Below are positions 17,576 through 26,652 of a stretch of DNA of 64,000 bases, in pieces. Numbering within the stretch: position 1 is the stretch's first letter; every line of letters begins with the position of its first letter. The DNA is from Mycobacterium sp. shizuoka-1 (lineage in GTDB: Bacteria; Actinomycetota; Actinomycetes; Mycobacteriales; Mycobacteriaceae): NCBI RefSeq assembly GCF_002723835.1, contig NZ_BEWG01000001.1:32346-96345 (forward strand), read 5' to 3'. Under the pieces are notes generated by a model that had not been told where the DNA came from, made no database searches, and was given only the letters and a program-made list of their open reading frames with translations. The translations under genes were made by a program, and so were the position numbers.

Positions 17576-19139
17576 CCGCCTCGACCAATCTTGCTCGGAT
17601 CCGATGTTTGAGCACTTTTCCGGCGTCATTGCGAGGCAGCTCCTCCCAAATGGCGACCTGTTCGGGCCACTTGAAGGTGGCCACGCCGGCGGTCCGCAGG
17701 AACGCGCGCAGATCGGCGACATCGGGACCGGGCCGCCGGTCGGTGACCACCACGGCGCAGGCACGCTCCCCGGTGCGCGGATCGGGTACGCCGACGATCG
17801 CGATCTCGCGGATCGCCGGGTGGCCGAGCAGGACGTCCTCGACCTCTTTGGGAGCGATGTTCTCGCCGTTGCGGATCACCAGATCCTTGGCCCGGCCGGT
17901 GACGGTGAGGTAGCCGTCGGCGGCCCACTCGCCCAGATCGCCGGTGCGGAAGTAGCCGTCGGCGTCGAACGCCTCCGCGTCGTCCTCGGGATGCAGGTAG
18001 CCCAGCAGCATCTGGGGGCCGCGGGCGCGGATCTCGCCGGCCACGATGGCGATGTCGGCGATGCCGGGCCGGCCGTCGGTGTCGGCGGCGCGGTCGGGAT
18101 CATCGGGTGCGCCGACGGTGGTGACCGGGACCTCGGTGCAGCCGTACACCCGGCTGACCAACGCGTGCTCGAAATGGTCTGCGGCGCGCCGGATCAACGC
18201 CGGCGGCACCGAGGCGCCCCCGCAGATGAACACCCGAAGGTCCGGCAGCCGGGTGCCGGCGCGGCGGGCCGCGGCCAGGATCTGGTCAAGGAATGGCGTC
18301 GCCCCGGCCAGGTGCGTGCAGCGTTCGGCGTCCAACAAGGCGACGGCAGCCTCGGGATCCCAGCGATCCATCAGCACCGCGGTGGTGCCGAGCAGGACCG
18401 GACATTCGAAGGCATAGATGGATCCGCCGATGTGGGCGATGGGGGAGGGCACCAGGAACACCGACCTGGGTTCGACCCGCCAGTGCCGGCCGATCTGCCG
18501 GATCAGGGCATGAATCGAATTATGGCTGTGCAGAACGCCCTTCGGCGCTCCGGTGGTGCCCGAGGTGTACAGGATCATCCGAACCGCATCGGGGTCGAGC
18601 GCCGGGATCGGGGCCGAACTGCCGCAGCCGTCCAGCAGCGCCGAGAACCGGACCTGCCCGGGCCGGGGCTCGCCCCGCACCACGACCACGGTGGGCGGGG
18701 AGGCCATCGCGGCGGTGACCCGCTGCAGCATCGACGGATAGTCGTGGCCGGCGAAGTGGGCGGGGACGACGATCATGCGCACCTCGGCATCGGCCAGGAT
18801 GTACGACAGCTCGTGGTCGCGAAGTGACGGCAGGATGGGGTTGACGATCATCCCGGCGATCGTCGCGGCGTGGTAGACGATCGCCGCCTCGTGCCAGTTC
18901 GGCAGCATGAACGAGAGCACGCTGCCGACCGGCATGCGGTCCCGCAACGCCTCGGCCAGGCGCTTCGCCCGGGTATACAGGGTGGCGCAATCCAGGCGCA
19001 CCGGTCCGTCGACGAGGACCTCCCGTCGTGGGGTGTCGCGCGCCGCGGCGGCCAGTGCGTCGGCCAGGGTTTCGCGCACCCACAGCCCGTCGGCGTAGGC
19101 GCGCTGAGCGAGCTCGGGATTTCGCGTCGGGGTGCGCAC
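17568..19139 (-). CDS. Acyl-CoA synthetase (cyclohexanecarboxylate-CoA ligase-like)
   Basis: The protein of 523 residues begins at GTG 19139. The P-loop-like motif is [18 protein letters not shown], the adenylate motif [10 protein letters not shown], the hinge [11 protein letters not shown] and the C-terminal lysine [11 protein letters not shown]. The sequence style (long N-terminal part, [12 protein letters not shown]) resembles ligases acting on alicyclic or aromatic carboxylates more than long-chain fatty acids, but this is a judgement by eye. It follows the GntR gene by five bases, so it is co-transcribed with its presumed regulator. Confidence 0.88.
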   Translation of the reverse strand: MRTPTRNPELAQRAYADGLWVRETLADALAAAARDTPRREVLVDGPVRLDCATLYTRAKRLAEALRDRMPVGSVLSFMLPNWHEAAIVYHAATIAGMIVNPILPSLRDHELSYILADAEVRMIVVPAHFAGHDYPSMLQRVTAAMASPPTVVVVRGEPRPGQVRFSALLDGCGSSAPIPALDPDAVRMILYTSGTTGAPKGVLHSHNSIHALIRQIGRHWRVEPRSVFLVPSPIAHIGGSIYAFECPVLLGTTAVLMDRWDPEAAVALLDAERCTHLAGATPFLDQILAAARRAGTRLPDLRVFICGGASVPPALIRRAADHFEHALVSRVYGCTEVPVTTVGAPDDPDRAADTDGRPGIADIAIVAGEIRARGPQMLLGYLHPEDDAEAFDADGYFRTGDLGEWAADGYLTVTGRAKDLVIRNGENIAPKEVEDVLLGHPAIREIAIVGVPDPRTGERACAVVVTDRRPGPDVADLRAFLRTAGVATFKWPEQVAIWEELPRNDAGKVLKHRIRARLVEADE

Positions 19140-19144
19140 GCCCG

Positions 19145-19885
19145 CTAGCCCTTCACCCGCCGCATGGTCATCGAATGGCGGAACCGGTCCCCGGGATGAG
19201 TGTTCACCGTGACCTGTGCGACCTCGCCGTCGGATGTCGTGTAGGTGCGCAGCATCTCGAGCGCGGGCGTGCCCGGCTCGACGTTCAGAGCGTCGGCCAG
19301 GTCCTGGCCGATGTGCACGGCCGAGATCTCCTGGCGGACTTCGACGATGCTGAGCCCGAACAGGTCCTCGATGAGCGGGAAGATCGGCCCGGTGTGGTTC
19401 TGCAGCATCCTGCCGACGCCCGCGAACGCCCGGTTGATGTAGTACTCGGCGCTACAGACCGGAGTGTCGGCGCCTTCGGTGCGCCGGAAACCCCGCACCG
19501 CCAGCCACTGTTCTCCGACGGCGAGGCCGGTGCGCTGCGCCAGTTCAGCGTCGATGGTGATCATGGCGGTGGATTCGATGGCGAAGCGAGCGCCGGTCGC
19601 AAAGGCCAGCAGGTCGTTGATCGACACGACGTCCTGGACGTAGGCGTGGGACGACGGCCGTGGCACCACCGTGGTGCCCGCCCGTGGTCGGGACGACACC
19701 AGGTTGTCCTCGCGCAGGCGCCGCAGTGCCTCTCGAACGGTGTAGCGGCTCACCGAGAATCGTTGGCAGAGTTCATGTTCGGTGGGCAGTTGGGAGCCGA
19801 CGGGATATACCCCGTCGACGATCTCCTTGCGGAGCGTGCGGGCTACCTGGATGTAGCGGTGGTCTGCAGCCTCGGCCGGTGTCAT
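19145..19885 (-). CDS. GntR-family (UTRA) regulator, likely controller of the divergon
   Basis: ATG 19885 has AAGGAG five bases upstream. The 246-residue product has the GntR winged helix (LPTEHELCQRFSVSRYTVREALRRLREDNLV, wing RPRAGTTVV) and a UTRA effector domain from about residue 95. It lies inside the minus-strand arm, between the propeller-protein gene and an acyl-CoA ligase. Two TTGTCTGGAC-type operators in the intergenic region 21492-21643 fit this family, so it probably regulates both arms. UTRA domains bind small metabolites; a pathway intermediate is the natural candidate. Confidence 0.9.
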   Translation of the reverse strand: MTPAEAADHRYIQVARTLRKEIVDGVYPVGSQLPTEHELCQRFSVSRYTVREALRRLREDNLVSSRPRAGTTVVPRPSSHAYVQDVVSINDLLAFATGARFAIESTAMITIDAELAQRTGLAVGEQWLAVRGFRRTEGADTPVCSAEYYINRAFAGVGRMLQNHTGPIFPLIEDLFGLSIVEVRQEISAVHIGQDLADALNVEPGTPALEMLRTYTTSDGEVAQVTVNTHPGDRFRHSMTMRRVKG

Positions 19886-19886
19886 C

Positions 19887-21491
19887 TCAACTCCTTCGGC
19901 GCACCGCGAGCACACTGCCGTCGGCGTCCGCCGAGACGTACAGCGTCCCGTCTCGCCCCGCGGCGATTCCGGCGAACGGGCCCTGAGGGCCCGAGAACGG
20001 TGGCATTCCGCGCAGCGGTTTCGGGGTGACCCCGGGCGGTGCGCCGATCGGGAGGCCCGCCGCGATGGTGGTGCGGGTGCCGCGGGACAGGTCGACCTCG
20101 ATCAGCGACCTGGCCTGCGCATCGACGATGTAGAGCAGGTCGCCGGAGACCAGAATTCCCTGCGGACAGTCCAATTCGTCGACCGCGGTCGTGACCGTGG
20201 CGCCGTCGACCCGGCTCACCCGGCCGCGCTCGCTGATCAGCGGGGTGCCGTCGGGCCCGATGGCCACACCGACGGGGGTGTCCAGCCCGGTGGCCAGGAC
20301 GTCGGCCCCGTCGCCGGACACCGAGAGCAACCGGCCGGTGCCCTGCTCCACCGCCAGGGTCCCGCGCGGCCCGGTCACGACTCCGTACAGCTGATCCAAT
20401 CCGTCTGCCAGGATCTCGCTTTCGCCGTCGGCAGGCCGATAGCGCGCCACCTGGCCGCCCGAGGTGGTCACCACGAACTCGCCGGGCCCGGCCGCGGCCA
20501 GACCGCGCACGAAACCGGGATAGCCCGCACTGAACAGCATTCCGAGGGTATGCAGGGTGCCGTCGGCCCCGAGCCGGTAGAGATACGTGCCGTCGGCGAC
20601 ATACAACTCGCCGTCGGGTCCCACCGCGAGATCGAGCGGCCAGTTGAGTCCGCCGGGCAAGACGGGCCGGGTGTCGCCGGGGCCGAGGATCTCGGTGATC
20701 TCACCGGTGAAGTTCGAGACGAACAGCCTGGTGCCGACGAAGGTCAGGTTGTCCAACCCGGGACGAAGGCCGGCCAGCACCGTCTGCGCGCCGGTCCGCG
20801 GGTCGATCCGCAGCACCTGGCCGCTGTGCACCTGAGTGGAGACCACATCGCCGTGCTGGTCGAACTTGACGGCGTCGGGCACGCCGAGACCGGTCGCGAC
20901 GACCTGCGGTGTGCCGCCGTCGGGATCGATGCGCCAGATCTCGTTGGCGCCCATGACCGGGAAGTAGAGCAGCCCGTCGGGACCGACCTCCATCGCGTTC
21001 GGCGAGGGCACATTCTCCAGCAGCACGCGTGCCCGGCCGTTGGTGGGATCGAGCTCCAGCAGCCGGCCACCGTCACGGCACTCGCCGACGAACAACCGCC
21101 CGCGATACACCGTGATCCCGTTCGCGCACGGCAGGTCGTCGCGCAGCACCCGGGTGGTTCCGTCAGCCGCGCAGCGGACGCTGACCCTGCCGTCCATCAC
21201 CTCGGTGGCGTACAGATTCCCGGCATCGTCGAAGGCGACGTCGTCGGGCGCGATGATGTCGCCGCCCTTGGCGCTGATCGTGTCGAGAGAGCCGGTGGCG
21301 ACATCCAGTGCGCTGATCTGGCTGCCAGTGACCTGGGCGATGTACACCCGGCCGTCGGGGCCGGTGCGCAGGCCGTTCGCGCCGAACAGCCGGCTGGGCG
21401 CGCAGCGGCGTTCGACGGTCCAGCCGTCGGCCACAGTCGGCGGCTGACCCAGGCGAAAGCGCGCGGCCTGCTGCGCCATCAGCGGTGTCAT
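19887..21491 (-). CDS. SMP-30/NHL-type beta-propeller protein, possible lactonase, unusually long
   Basis: The preferred start, ATG 21491 (MTPLMAQQAARFRLG), gives 534 residues, about twice the normal gluconolactonase length. The body consists of repeated blades of the form P-x-[DG]-[VL]-A-x-x-x-x-G-x-L-Y (APDDVAFDDAGNLYATE, WPLDLAVGPDGELYVAD, TPVGVAIGPDGTPLISE, FAGIAAGRDGTLYVSAD), so it probably forms two propellers. There is no signal peptide, so it acts in the cytoplasm. In this cluster, with a Baeyer-Villiger-type monooxygenase on the other arm, hydrolysis of a lactone intermediate is a plausible job, but the calcium ligands of SMP-30 were not verified. Confidence 0.75.
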   Translation of the reverse strand: MTPLMAQQAARFRLGQPPTVADGWTVERRCAPSRLFGANGLRTGPDGRVYIAQVTGSQISALDVATGSLDTISAKGGDIIAPDDVAFDDAGNLYATEVMDGRVSVRCAADGTTRVLRDDLPCANGITVYRGRLFVGECRDGGRLLELDPTNGRARVLLENVPSPNAMEVGPDGLLYFPVMGANEIWRIDPDGGTPQVVATGLGVPDAVKFDQHGDVVSTQVHSGQVLRIDPRTGAQTVLAGLRPGLDNLTFVGTRLFVSNFTGEITEILGPGDTRPVLPGGLNWPLDLAVGPDGELYVADGTYLYRLGADGTLHTLGMLFSAGYPGFVRGLAAAGPGEFVVTTSGGQVARYRPADGESEILADGLDQLYGVVTGPRGTLAVEQGTGRLLSVSGDGADVLATGLDTPVGVAIGPDGTPLISERGRVSRVDGATVTTAVDELDCPQGILVSGDLLYIVDAQARSLIEVDLSRGTRTTIAAGLPIGAPPGVTPKPLRGMPPFSGPQGPFAGIAAGRDGTLYVSADADGSVLAVRRRS

Positions 21492-21515
21492 CGCGGTGAC
21501 CGTACCAAGCCAATG

Positions 21516-21529
21516 TAGTCCAGACAATA
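21516..21529. promoter_or_regulatory. GntR operator copy 1 (divergon)
   Basis: On the minus strand this reads TATTGTCTGGACTA, sharing the core TTGTCTGGAC with the perfect palindrome at 21610-21625. It lies 25 bases upstream of the propeller-protein start (21491) and so would cover the leader or promoter of the minus arm. The core matches the GntR/HutC half-site pattern TGT...ACA. Confidence 0.6.
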
Positions 21530-21609
21530 GACACGAGGGTTCCGTGATTACCCCTTGACGGTGCGATAACTGCTGCGGAATCATGTTCTCCAACCAGTAG
21601 AGTCTAGCT

Positions 21610-21625
21610 ATTTGTCTGGACAAAT
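21610..21625. promoter_or_regulatory. GntR operator copy 2 (divergon), perfect palindrome
   Basis: ATTTGTC-TG-GACAAAT is a perfect inverted repeat 19 bases upstream of the first gene of the plus arm (ATG 21644). With the copy at 21516-21529 it brackets the divergent promoter region. Two operators about 95 bases apart, centre to centre, would allow one GntR regulator to control both arms. Confidence 0.75.
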
Positions 21626-21643
21626 GGTGGACGGAAGTAGGTC

Positions 21644-22492
21644 ATGGCGGATCTCCTGCGGCTCGACGGCCGCGTCGTGGTGGTGTCGGGCGCCGGGGGC
21701 GGCGGTATCGGCACGGCCGTGACCGAGATGGTCGCGCGGGCCGGCGCCACCGTCGTCGCGGTCAGCCGGTCCCGGGACAATCTCGACACCCATCTCGGCC
21801 CGCTCATCGCGGGTGGACTGCCGATCGTGCCGGTTGCCGCCGACGCCGCCACCGACGCCGGGATCGCCACCGTGCTGGACGCGGTACGCGACGTCGACGG
21901 CGGCCTGCATGGTCTGGTCAACATCGCCGGCGGCGCGGCCCCCGACACCTGGATGCCCGCCACCCGGGTCAGCCGCGCCGACTGGCGGGCCCTGTTCACC
22001 ACCAACCTCGAGACCATGGTCTTCATGAGCCAGGCGGTGGCCACCGAGATCCGCTCGGGCGGCGGCTCGGGCTCGATCGTGTCGGTGTCGTCCATCAGCG
22101 GCATGAACACCGCGCCGTTCCACATCGCCTACGGCACCGCCAAGGCCGCGATCGTGGCGGCCACCCGGACCCTGGCGCTGGAACTCGCTCTCGACGACAT
22201 CCGGGTGAATGCCGTCGCACCCGGGGTCACCGAGACCGTGGCCTCGCGTGCCTACGTCGACCCCGATCCCGACCGTGACCGCACCGCGATCGCGATGGGG
22301 CGGCGCGGACGACCCGAGGAGCAGGCCGGTCCGATCCTGTTCCTGCTGTCCGACCTGTCGAGCTACATCACCGGCCAGACCCTGCTCGTCGACGGCGGGA
22401 TCGATCTGCGCTGGAGCCACCTGGGTGCCGACAACACGTCGTTGTTCCTCAAGGACGACGACTTCCGTGATGCCATCCGGAGGAATGCATGA
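21644..22492 (+). CDS. Short-chain dehydrogenase/reductase, first gene of the plus arm
   Basis: ATG 21644 yields 282 residues. The cofactor loop is SGAGGGGIG, a variant of TGxxxGIG with Ser in the first position. The catalytic residues are in AYGTAKAAIV, and the C-terminus is SSYITGQTLLVDGG followed by a 30-residue extension. It overlaps the Rieske oxygenase start by four bases (ATGA), so translation is coupled and the enzyme may oxidise the alcohol made by that oxygenase. Confidence 0.9.
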   Translation: MADLLRLDGRVVVVSGAGGGGIGTAVTEMVARAGATVVAVSRSRDNLDTHLGPLIAGGLPIVPVAADAATDAGIATVLDAVRDVDGGLHGLVNIAGGAAPDTWMPATRVSRADWRALFTTNLETMVFMSQAVATEIRSGGGSGSIVSVSSISGMNTAPFHIAYGTAKAAIVAATRTLALELALDDIRVNAVAPGVTETVASRAYVDPDPDRDRTAIAMGRRGRPEEQAGPILFLLSDLSSYITGQTLLVDGGIDLRWSHLGADNTSLFLKDDDFRDAIRRNA

Positions 22493-23847
22493 GCGATATC
22501 GAAGAACTGGCCGAACCGATGACCATCGGGGTGCAGGCCTACCTCTCGCCGGAATACGCCCGCGCCGAACGAGACCGGCTGTGGCGCAAGGTCTGGCAGC
22601 AGGTCGGCCGGGTAGAGGAGCTCGCCGAGATCGGCAGCTATCTGACCTACGAGATCCTCGACGACTCGATCATCGTGGTGCGTACCGGCGACGGCGGTAC
22701 CGGTGACGACTTCGCTGCGCACCACAACGTGTGCATGCATCGGGGCCGTCGGCTCATCGACACCCCACCCGGAGCGAAACACGCCGTGGGGCGGGCCCGT
22801 AAGTCGTTCGTCTGCGGCTTCCACGGCTGGACCTATGGCCTGGACGGCACCTGCACCCACATCCGGGAAGAGGCCGACTGGCAGGGTGCGCTCAGCCCGG
22901 CCGACACCCGGCTGCGGGCGGTGAAGGTGGATACCTGGGGCGGCTGGCTGTGGATCAACATGGATCCCGACTGCGAGCCGCTGGCCGACTTCCTGCACCC
23001 GGCGGCCAAGATCCTCGACCCGTTCGGACTGGAGAACATGCGCTGCAAATGGCGCAGGTGGGTGCATTTCGACTGTAACTGGAAAGTCGCCCTCGAGGCC
23101 TTCAACGAGACCTACCACGTGTTCACCACCCACCCGGAGTTCAACAAGTTCGGTGAGTTCAAAGGCTGGGCCAAGGCGCAGGGCCGGCACTCCAACATCG
23201 GCTACGACGCACCCGACGATCTGGCCGAGACAAAGTCCAAGATCCGGCTGGGAACCGGCGATCCGCGGATCTCCACCGCCGAGATGCAGGTGTACACGAT
23301 GGCGGAGACCAACGCGACCACCACGCAGACGCTGGTGAACGCCGCTCTGCGACTGGTGGACGAGCTGCCCGAGGGCACCCCGGCCGACAAGGTACTCGAA
23401 CACTGGCTGGCTTCGGCGCGTCGCGACGACGAAGCGCGGGGCGTGGTGTGGCCGACCATCCCGGCCGACATCCTGGGACAGAGCGGAACCGCCTGGCAGC
23501 TGTTCCCGAACTTCCAGATCGGGCAAGGCCTGACCAGTGCACTCTGCTATGGCGCGCGCCCGGACCCCGGATACGACCCGGACAAGTGCATCTTCGAGGT
23601 CTCGGTATTCGAGCTGTACCCCAAAGGTGCTCAGCCGCAGACGGACTGGGAGTACACCCCGGTCGGCGACCCGCGGTGGCGCAGCGTGCTGCCGCAGGAC
23701 TTCTCCAACATGGCCGCCGTTCAGCAGGGGATGAAGTCGCTGGGATTTCCCGGCACCCGACCCAACCCGTACCGCGAACGCAGCACCGTCAACCTGCACT
23801 ACCAGCTGTCGAAGTACATGGGTACCGGTGAACCCCGCACATTGTGA
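22489..23847 (+). CDS. Rieske aromatic-ring-hydroxylating-type oxygenase, alpha subunit
   Basis: This 452-residue protein has Rieske ligands C82-x-H84 and C109-x2-H112 (VCMHRG, VCGFHGWTYGLDG) and a C-terminal catalytic domain with the mononuclear iron segment NETYHVFTTHPEF. The family hydroxylates rings or activated carbons with O2 and electrons from a ferredoxin or reductase. There is no beta subunit, ferredoxin or reductase in the cluster, so it is probably an alpha-only enzyme served by a housekeeping electron chain. The ferredoxin at 11925 and the flavoreductase at 58277 are the only redox candidates in the window. Confidence 0.88.
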   Translation: MSDIEELAEPMTIGVQAYLSPEYARAERDRLWRKVWQQVGRVEELAEIGSYLTYEILDDSIIVVRTGDGGTGDDFAAHHNVCMHRGRRLIDTPPGAKHAVGRARKSFVCGFHGWTYGLDGTCTHIREEADWQGALSPADTRLRAVKVDTWGGWLWINMDPDCEPLADFLHPAAKILDPFGLENMRCKWRRWVHFDCNWKVALEAFNETYHVFTTHPEFNKFGEFKGWAKAQGRHSNIGYDAPDDLAETKSKIRLGTGDPRISTAEMQVYTMAETNATTTQTLVNAALRLVDELPEGTPADKVLEHWLASARRDDEARGVVWPTIPADILGQSGTAWQLFPNFQIGQGLTSALCYGARPDPGYDPDKCIFEVSVFELYPKGAQPQTDWEYTPVGDPRWRSVLPQDFSNMAAVQQGMKSLGFPGTRPNPYRERSTVNLHYQLSKYMGTGEPRTL

Positions 23848-23894
23848 TTTCGGTGCGATTTCCGTCGCTGCGCGAACGTTTTCGCGCCGAAATC
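23846..23894 (+). repeat. Intra-operon inverted repeat/hairpin before the monooxygenase gene
   Basis: GATTTCGGTGCG (23846-23857) pairs with CGCGCCGAAATC (23883-23894) with one G:U pair, leaving a loop of 25 bases. It begins at the Rieske stop codon and ends just before the AAGGAG of the next gene, in the only sizeable gap (63 bp) early in the plus arm. A related TTTCGCGCCGA string occurs at 7735-7745. It may be an RNA-stability or processing element, or a small dispersed repeat. Confidence 0.5.
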
Positions 23895-23910
23895 CCGAGA
23901 AGGAGAACGG

Positions 23911-25764
23911 ATGACCACCGCGGAGTGCGGACCGACCCAGACGCCCGACGACATCGACATCGAGGCCCTGCGGGAGAAGTACCGCGTCGAGCGGGACAAG
24001 CGGCTGCGCCGGGACGGGTCCGCCCAGTACCTGGAGCTCGGGGGCGAGTACGCACAGTTCTCCGAGATCGACCCGTACACCCCGGTGGCGCAGCGTGATC
24101 CGATCACCGAAGACGCGGAGGTGGTGGTGCTCGGCGGTGGGTTCGCCGGGTTGCTGGCCGGCGCCTACCTGACCAAGGCCGGCGTGCACGGCGTGCGGAT
24201 CATCGAGATGGCCGGTGACTTCGGCGGGGTGTGGTACTGGAACCGGTTCCCCGGGATTCAGTGCGACAACGACGCGTACTGCTACATTCCGCTGTTGGAA
24301 GAACTCGATTTCATGCCGTCGAAGAAGTTCGCCGACGGCGCGGAGATCTACATGCACTGCCGCAACATCGGCAAGCACTTCGGACTGTACGACGGGGCGC
24401 TGTTCTCCACGCAGGTGCGCGAACTGCGCTGGGATGGCGCTCGCAAGCGGTGGCGGATCCGCACCGATCAAGGGGACGACATCCGGGCGCGGTTCGTGGT
24501 CATGGCGCAGGGCGCCTATCACCGACCGAAGCTGCCGAACATCGGCGGCATCAAGGACTACCTGGCTGCCGGCGGGCACGTGTTTCATTCCGCCCGGTGG
24601 GATTACGAGTACACCGGTGGGGACGCCAACGGCGGGCTGGTCAAGCTGGCCGACAAGCGGGTCGCACTCGTCGGCACCGGCGCCACCGGTGTGCAGCTGG
24701 TTCCGCACCTGGGCCGAGACGCCGAGCACCTGTTCGTGTTCCAACGCACCCCGTCCTCGGTGGACGAGCGGACCAACACGCCCACCGACCCAGCGTGGGC
24801 TGCGACGCTTCAGCCGGGTTGGCAACAGCAGCGCAAACGCAACTTCCACAACTGGTCACCGTTCGTCGGCGTGGTGTTCGGGGAGCCGGATCTGGTCTGC
24901 GATTTCTGGACCGAGCTCGGGCGCAACCTGACCGCGCGGATCGCGGCCTGCGCCGATCCGGCCTCGGTGAGCATCGAGCAGATCATGGCGTTCCGGGAAG
25001 AGGAGGACTTCAAGATCATGGAGCGCCTGCGGCGGCGGATCGCTGGCCTGGTCACCGATCCCGCCACCGCGGAGGCGCTCAAGCCGTACTACCGGTTCAT
25101 GTGCAAGCGACCGTGTTCCAGCGAGAACTATCTGCCCACGTTCAACCGGTCCAACGTGACACTGGTCGACGTCGCCGACGCCAAGGGAGTGGACCGGCTG
25201 AGCGCGAAGGGAATCGTTGCCAACGGGGTCGAATACGAAGTGGACTGCGTGATCTTCGCCAGCGGTTTCGAGATCTCCACCGAGATCAGCCGCCGCTATG
25301 CGATCGACACCATCGAGGGCCGCGACGGGGTGTCGCTGTTCGACCACTGGAAGGACGGTTATCGGACGCTGCACGGGATGACCAGCCGGGGATTCCCCAA
25401 TCAGTTCTTCACCGGATTCATCCAAGGCGGTGTCTCGGCCAACACCACCGCGATGTTCGAGCAGCAGGCCGAGCACATCGCCTACATCATCGCCGAGGCG
25501 CAGAAGCGCGGCGCGACGACCGTCGAGCCGAGTCAGCGCGCCCAGGATGCGTGGGTGGCTACCGTCCGGGAGCTCTCGATCGACAACTCGGCGTTCGAAC
25601 TATCGTGCACCCCAGGCTATTACAACAACGAAGGCCGCGGCGGGGCCGAGGGCAACGGGTCGTTCCTCGGCGACTTCTATGCGCCCGGCTTCTACGCCTT
25701 CGATGAGCTGATCGCGCAGTGGCGGGCCGCGGGCGATCTCGACGGCCTGGAACTCGGACGTTAG
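23911..25764 (+). CDS. Baeyer-Villiger-type flavin monooxygenase
   Basis: ATG 23911 has AAGGAG seven bases upstream and the product has 617 residues. After a 70-residue N-terminal extension comes the FAD loop VVLGGGFAGLLAGAYL, then the segment WYWNRFPGIQCDNDAYCYIPLLEE typical of this class, then the NADPH loop GTGATGVQ followed by FQRTPSS. The class fingerprint FxGxxxHxxxW(P/D) is present as AGGHVFHSARWD, with Phe replaced by Ala. The family inserts oxygen next to a ketone to give an ester or lactone using NADPH and O2. It fits between the SDRs (ketone formation) and the propeller protein (possible lactonase). Confidence 0.88.
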   Translation: MTTAECGPTQTPDDIDIEALREKYRVERDKRLRRDGSAQYLELGGEYAQFSEIDPYTPVAQRDPITEDAEVVVLGGGFAGLLAGAYLTKAGVHGVRIIEMAGDFGGVWYWNRFPGIQCDNDAYCYIPLLEELDFMPSKKFADGAEIYMHCRNIGKHFGLYDGALFSTQVRELRWDGARKRWRIRTDQGDDIRARFVVMAQGAYHRPKLPNIGGIKDYLAAGGHVFHSARWDYEYTGGDANGGLVKLADKRVALVGTGATGVQLVPHLGRDAEHLFVFQRTPSSVDERTNTPTDPAWAATLQPGWQQQRKRNFHNWSPFVGVVFGEPDLVCDFWTELGRNLTARIAACADPASVSIEQIMAFREEEDFKIMERLRRRIAGLVTDPATAEALKPYYRFMCKRPCSSENYLPTFNRSNVTLVDVADAKGVDRLSAKGIVANGVEYEVDCVIFASGFEISTEISRRYAIDTIEGRDGVSLFDHWKDGYRTLHGMTSRGFPNQFFTGFIQGGVSANTTAMFEQQAEHIAYIIAEAQKRGATTVEPSQRAQDAWVATVRELSIDNSAFELSCTPGYYNNEGRGGAEGNGSFLGDFYAPGFYAFDELIAQWRAAGDLDGLELGR

Positions 25765-26652
25765 ATGACGACCGCACGATTCGACGGTCAGGTCGCTGTC
25801 ATCACCGGCGCGGGCCGGGGACTGGGCCGCGAGTACGCGCTGCTACTGGCCCGCCTGGGCGCCACGGTCGTGGTCAACGACTGCGACACCGCACCGGCGC
25901 AGCAGGTCGTCTCGGAGATCCTCGCGGCCGGCGGGCAGGCGCTCGCCGCGACGGAGTCGGTGGCCGACCCGAACGGGGCGCGGGCGATCGTGGCGGCGGC
26001 CGCCGAGCGGTACGGACGCCTCGACGTGGTGATCCACAACGCCGGGATCGTCCGGCGCGCCCCGCTGAGTCAGATGACGGTCGAGGACTTCGACGCGGTA
26101 CTCGACGTCCACCTGCGCGGTGCATTCCTCCTTGTGCGGCAGGCCTTTCCGCTGATGTGCCAGGCCGGCTACGGACGGGTGGTGTTGACGTCCTCGATCG
26201 GCGGGCTGTACGGCAACCACACGGTGGCCGGCTATGCCGCCGCCAAGGCCGGGGTGATCGGACTGTCCCACGTGGTCGCGCTGGAGGGTGCCGAGCACGG
26301 CGTGCGATGCAACGTCATCGTCCCCGCCGCGGTGACCAGGATGGCAGAGGGCCTGGACACCTCCGCCTATCCGCCGATGGGGGCTGATCTGGTCGCTCCG
26401 GTCGTCGGCTGGCTGGCGCATGAATCCTGTTCGGTCACCGGGGAAGTCCTGACCGCCATCGCGGGCCGGGTGGCCCGGATCGCGACGGTCGAATCCGCCG
26501 GGGTGTACCAACCGGCGTGGACCGTCGACGACGTCGGCGCCCACATCGGGGCCATCTGCGACATCACCGACCCGGTGGTGTTCCCGGTCGTGCCCGACGG
26601 GCACAACGCCCATCTGAGCCACAGTTTCGCGATGGCACGGGGTCAGGCATGA
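25765..26652 (+). CDS. Short-chain dehydrogenase (HSD17B4/3-hydroxyacyl-CoA dehydrogenase-like)
   Basis: The ATG directly follows the monooxygenase stop. The 295-residue protein has TGAGRGLGREYALLLA, a variant shared with peroxisomal multifunctional enzyme-type dehydrogenases, IHNAGI in place of NNAG, and the catalytic segment GYAAAKAGVIG. The C-terminal 70 residues after VTGEVLTAIAGRVARI form the longer tail seen in that branch. It may oxidise a 3-hydroxyacyl-CoA of the pathway. Its stop overlaps the CoA-transferase ATG by four bases. Confidence 0.88.
   Translation: MTTARFDGQVAVITGAGRGLGREYALLLARLGATVVVNDCDTAPAQQVVSEILAAGGQALAATESVADPNGARAIVAAAAERYGRLDVVIHNAGIVRRAPLSQMTVEDFDAVLDVHLRGAFLLVRQAFPLMCQAGYGRVVLTSSIGGLYGNHTVAGYAAAKAGVIGLSHVVALEGAEHGVRCNVIVPAAVTRMAEGLDTSAYPPMGADLVAPVVGWLAHESCSVTGEVLTAIAGRVARIATVESAGVYQPAWTVDDVGAHIGAICDITDPVVFPVVPDGHNAHLSHSFAMARGQA

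Noticed and set aside
22363..24849. An 828-codon minus-strand open frame across the SDR, Rieske and monooxygenase genes
   Set aside because: It spans three well-supported coupled plus-strand genes and has the composition of a reverse-frame artefact.
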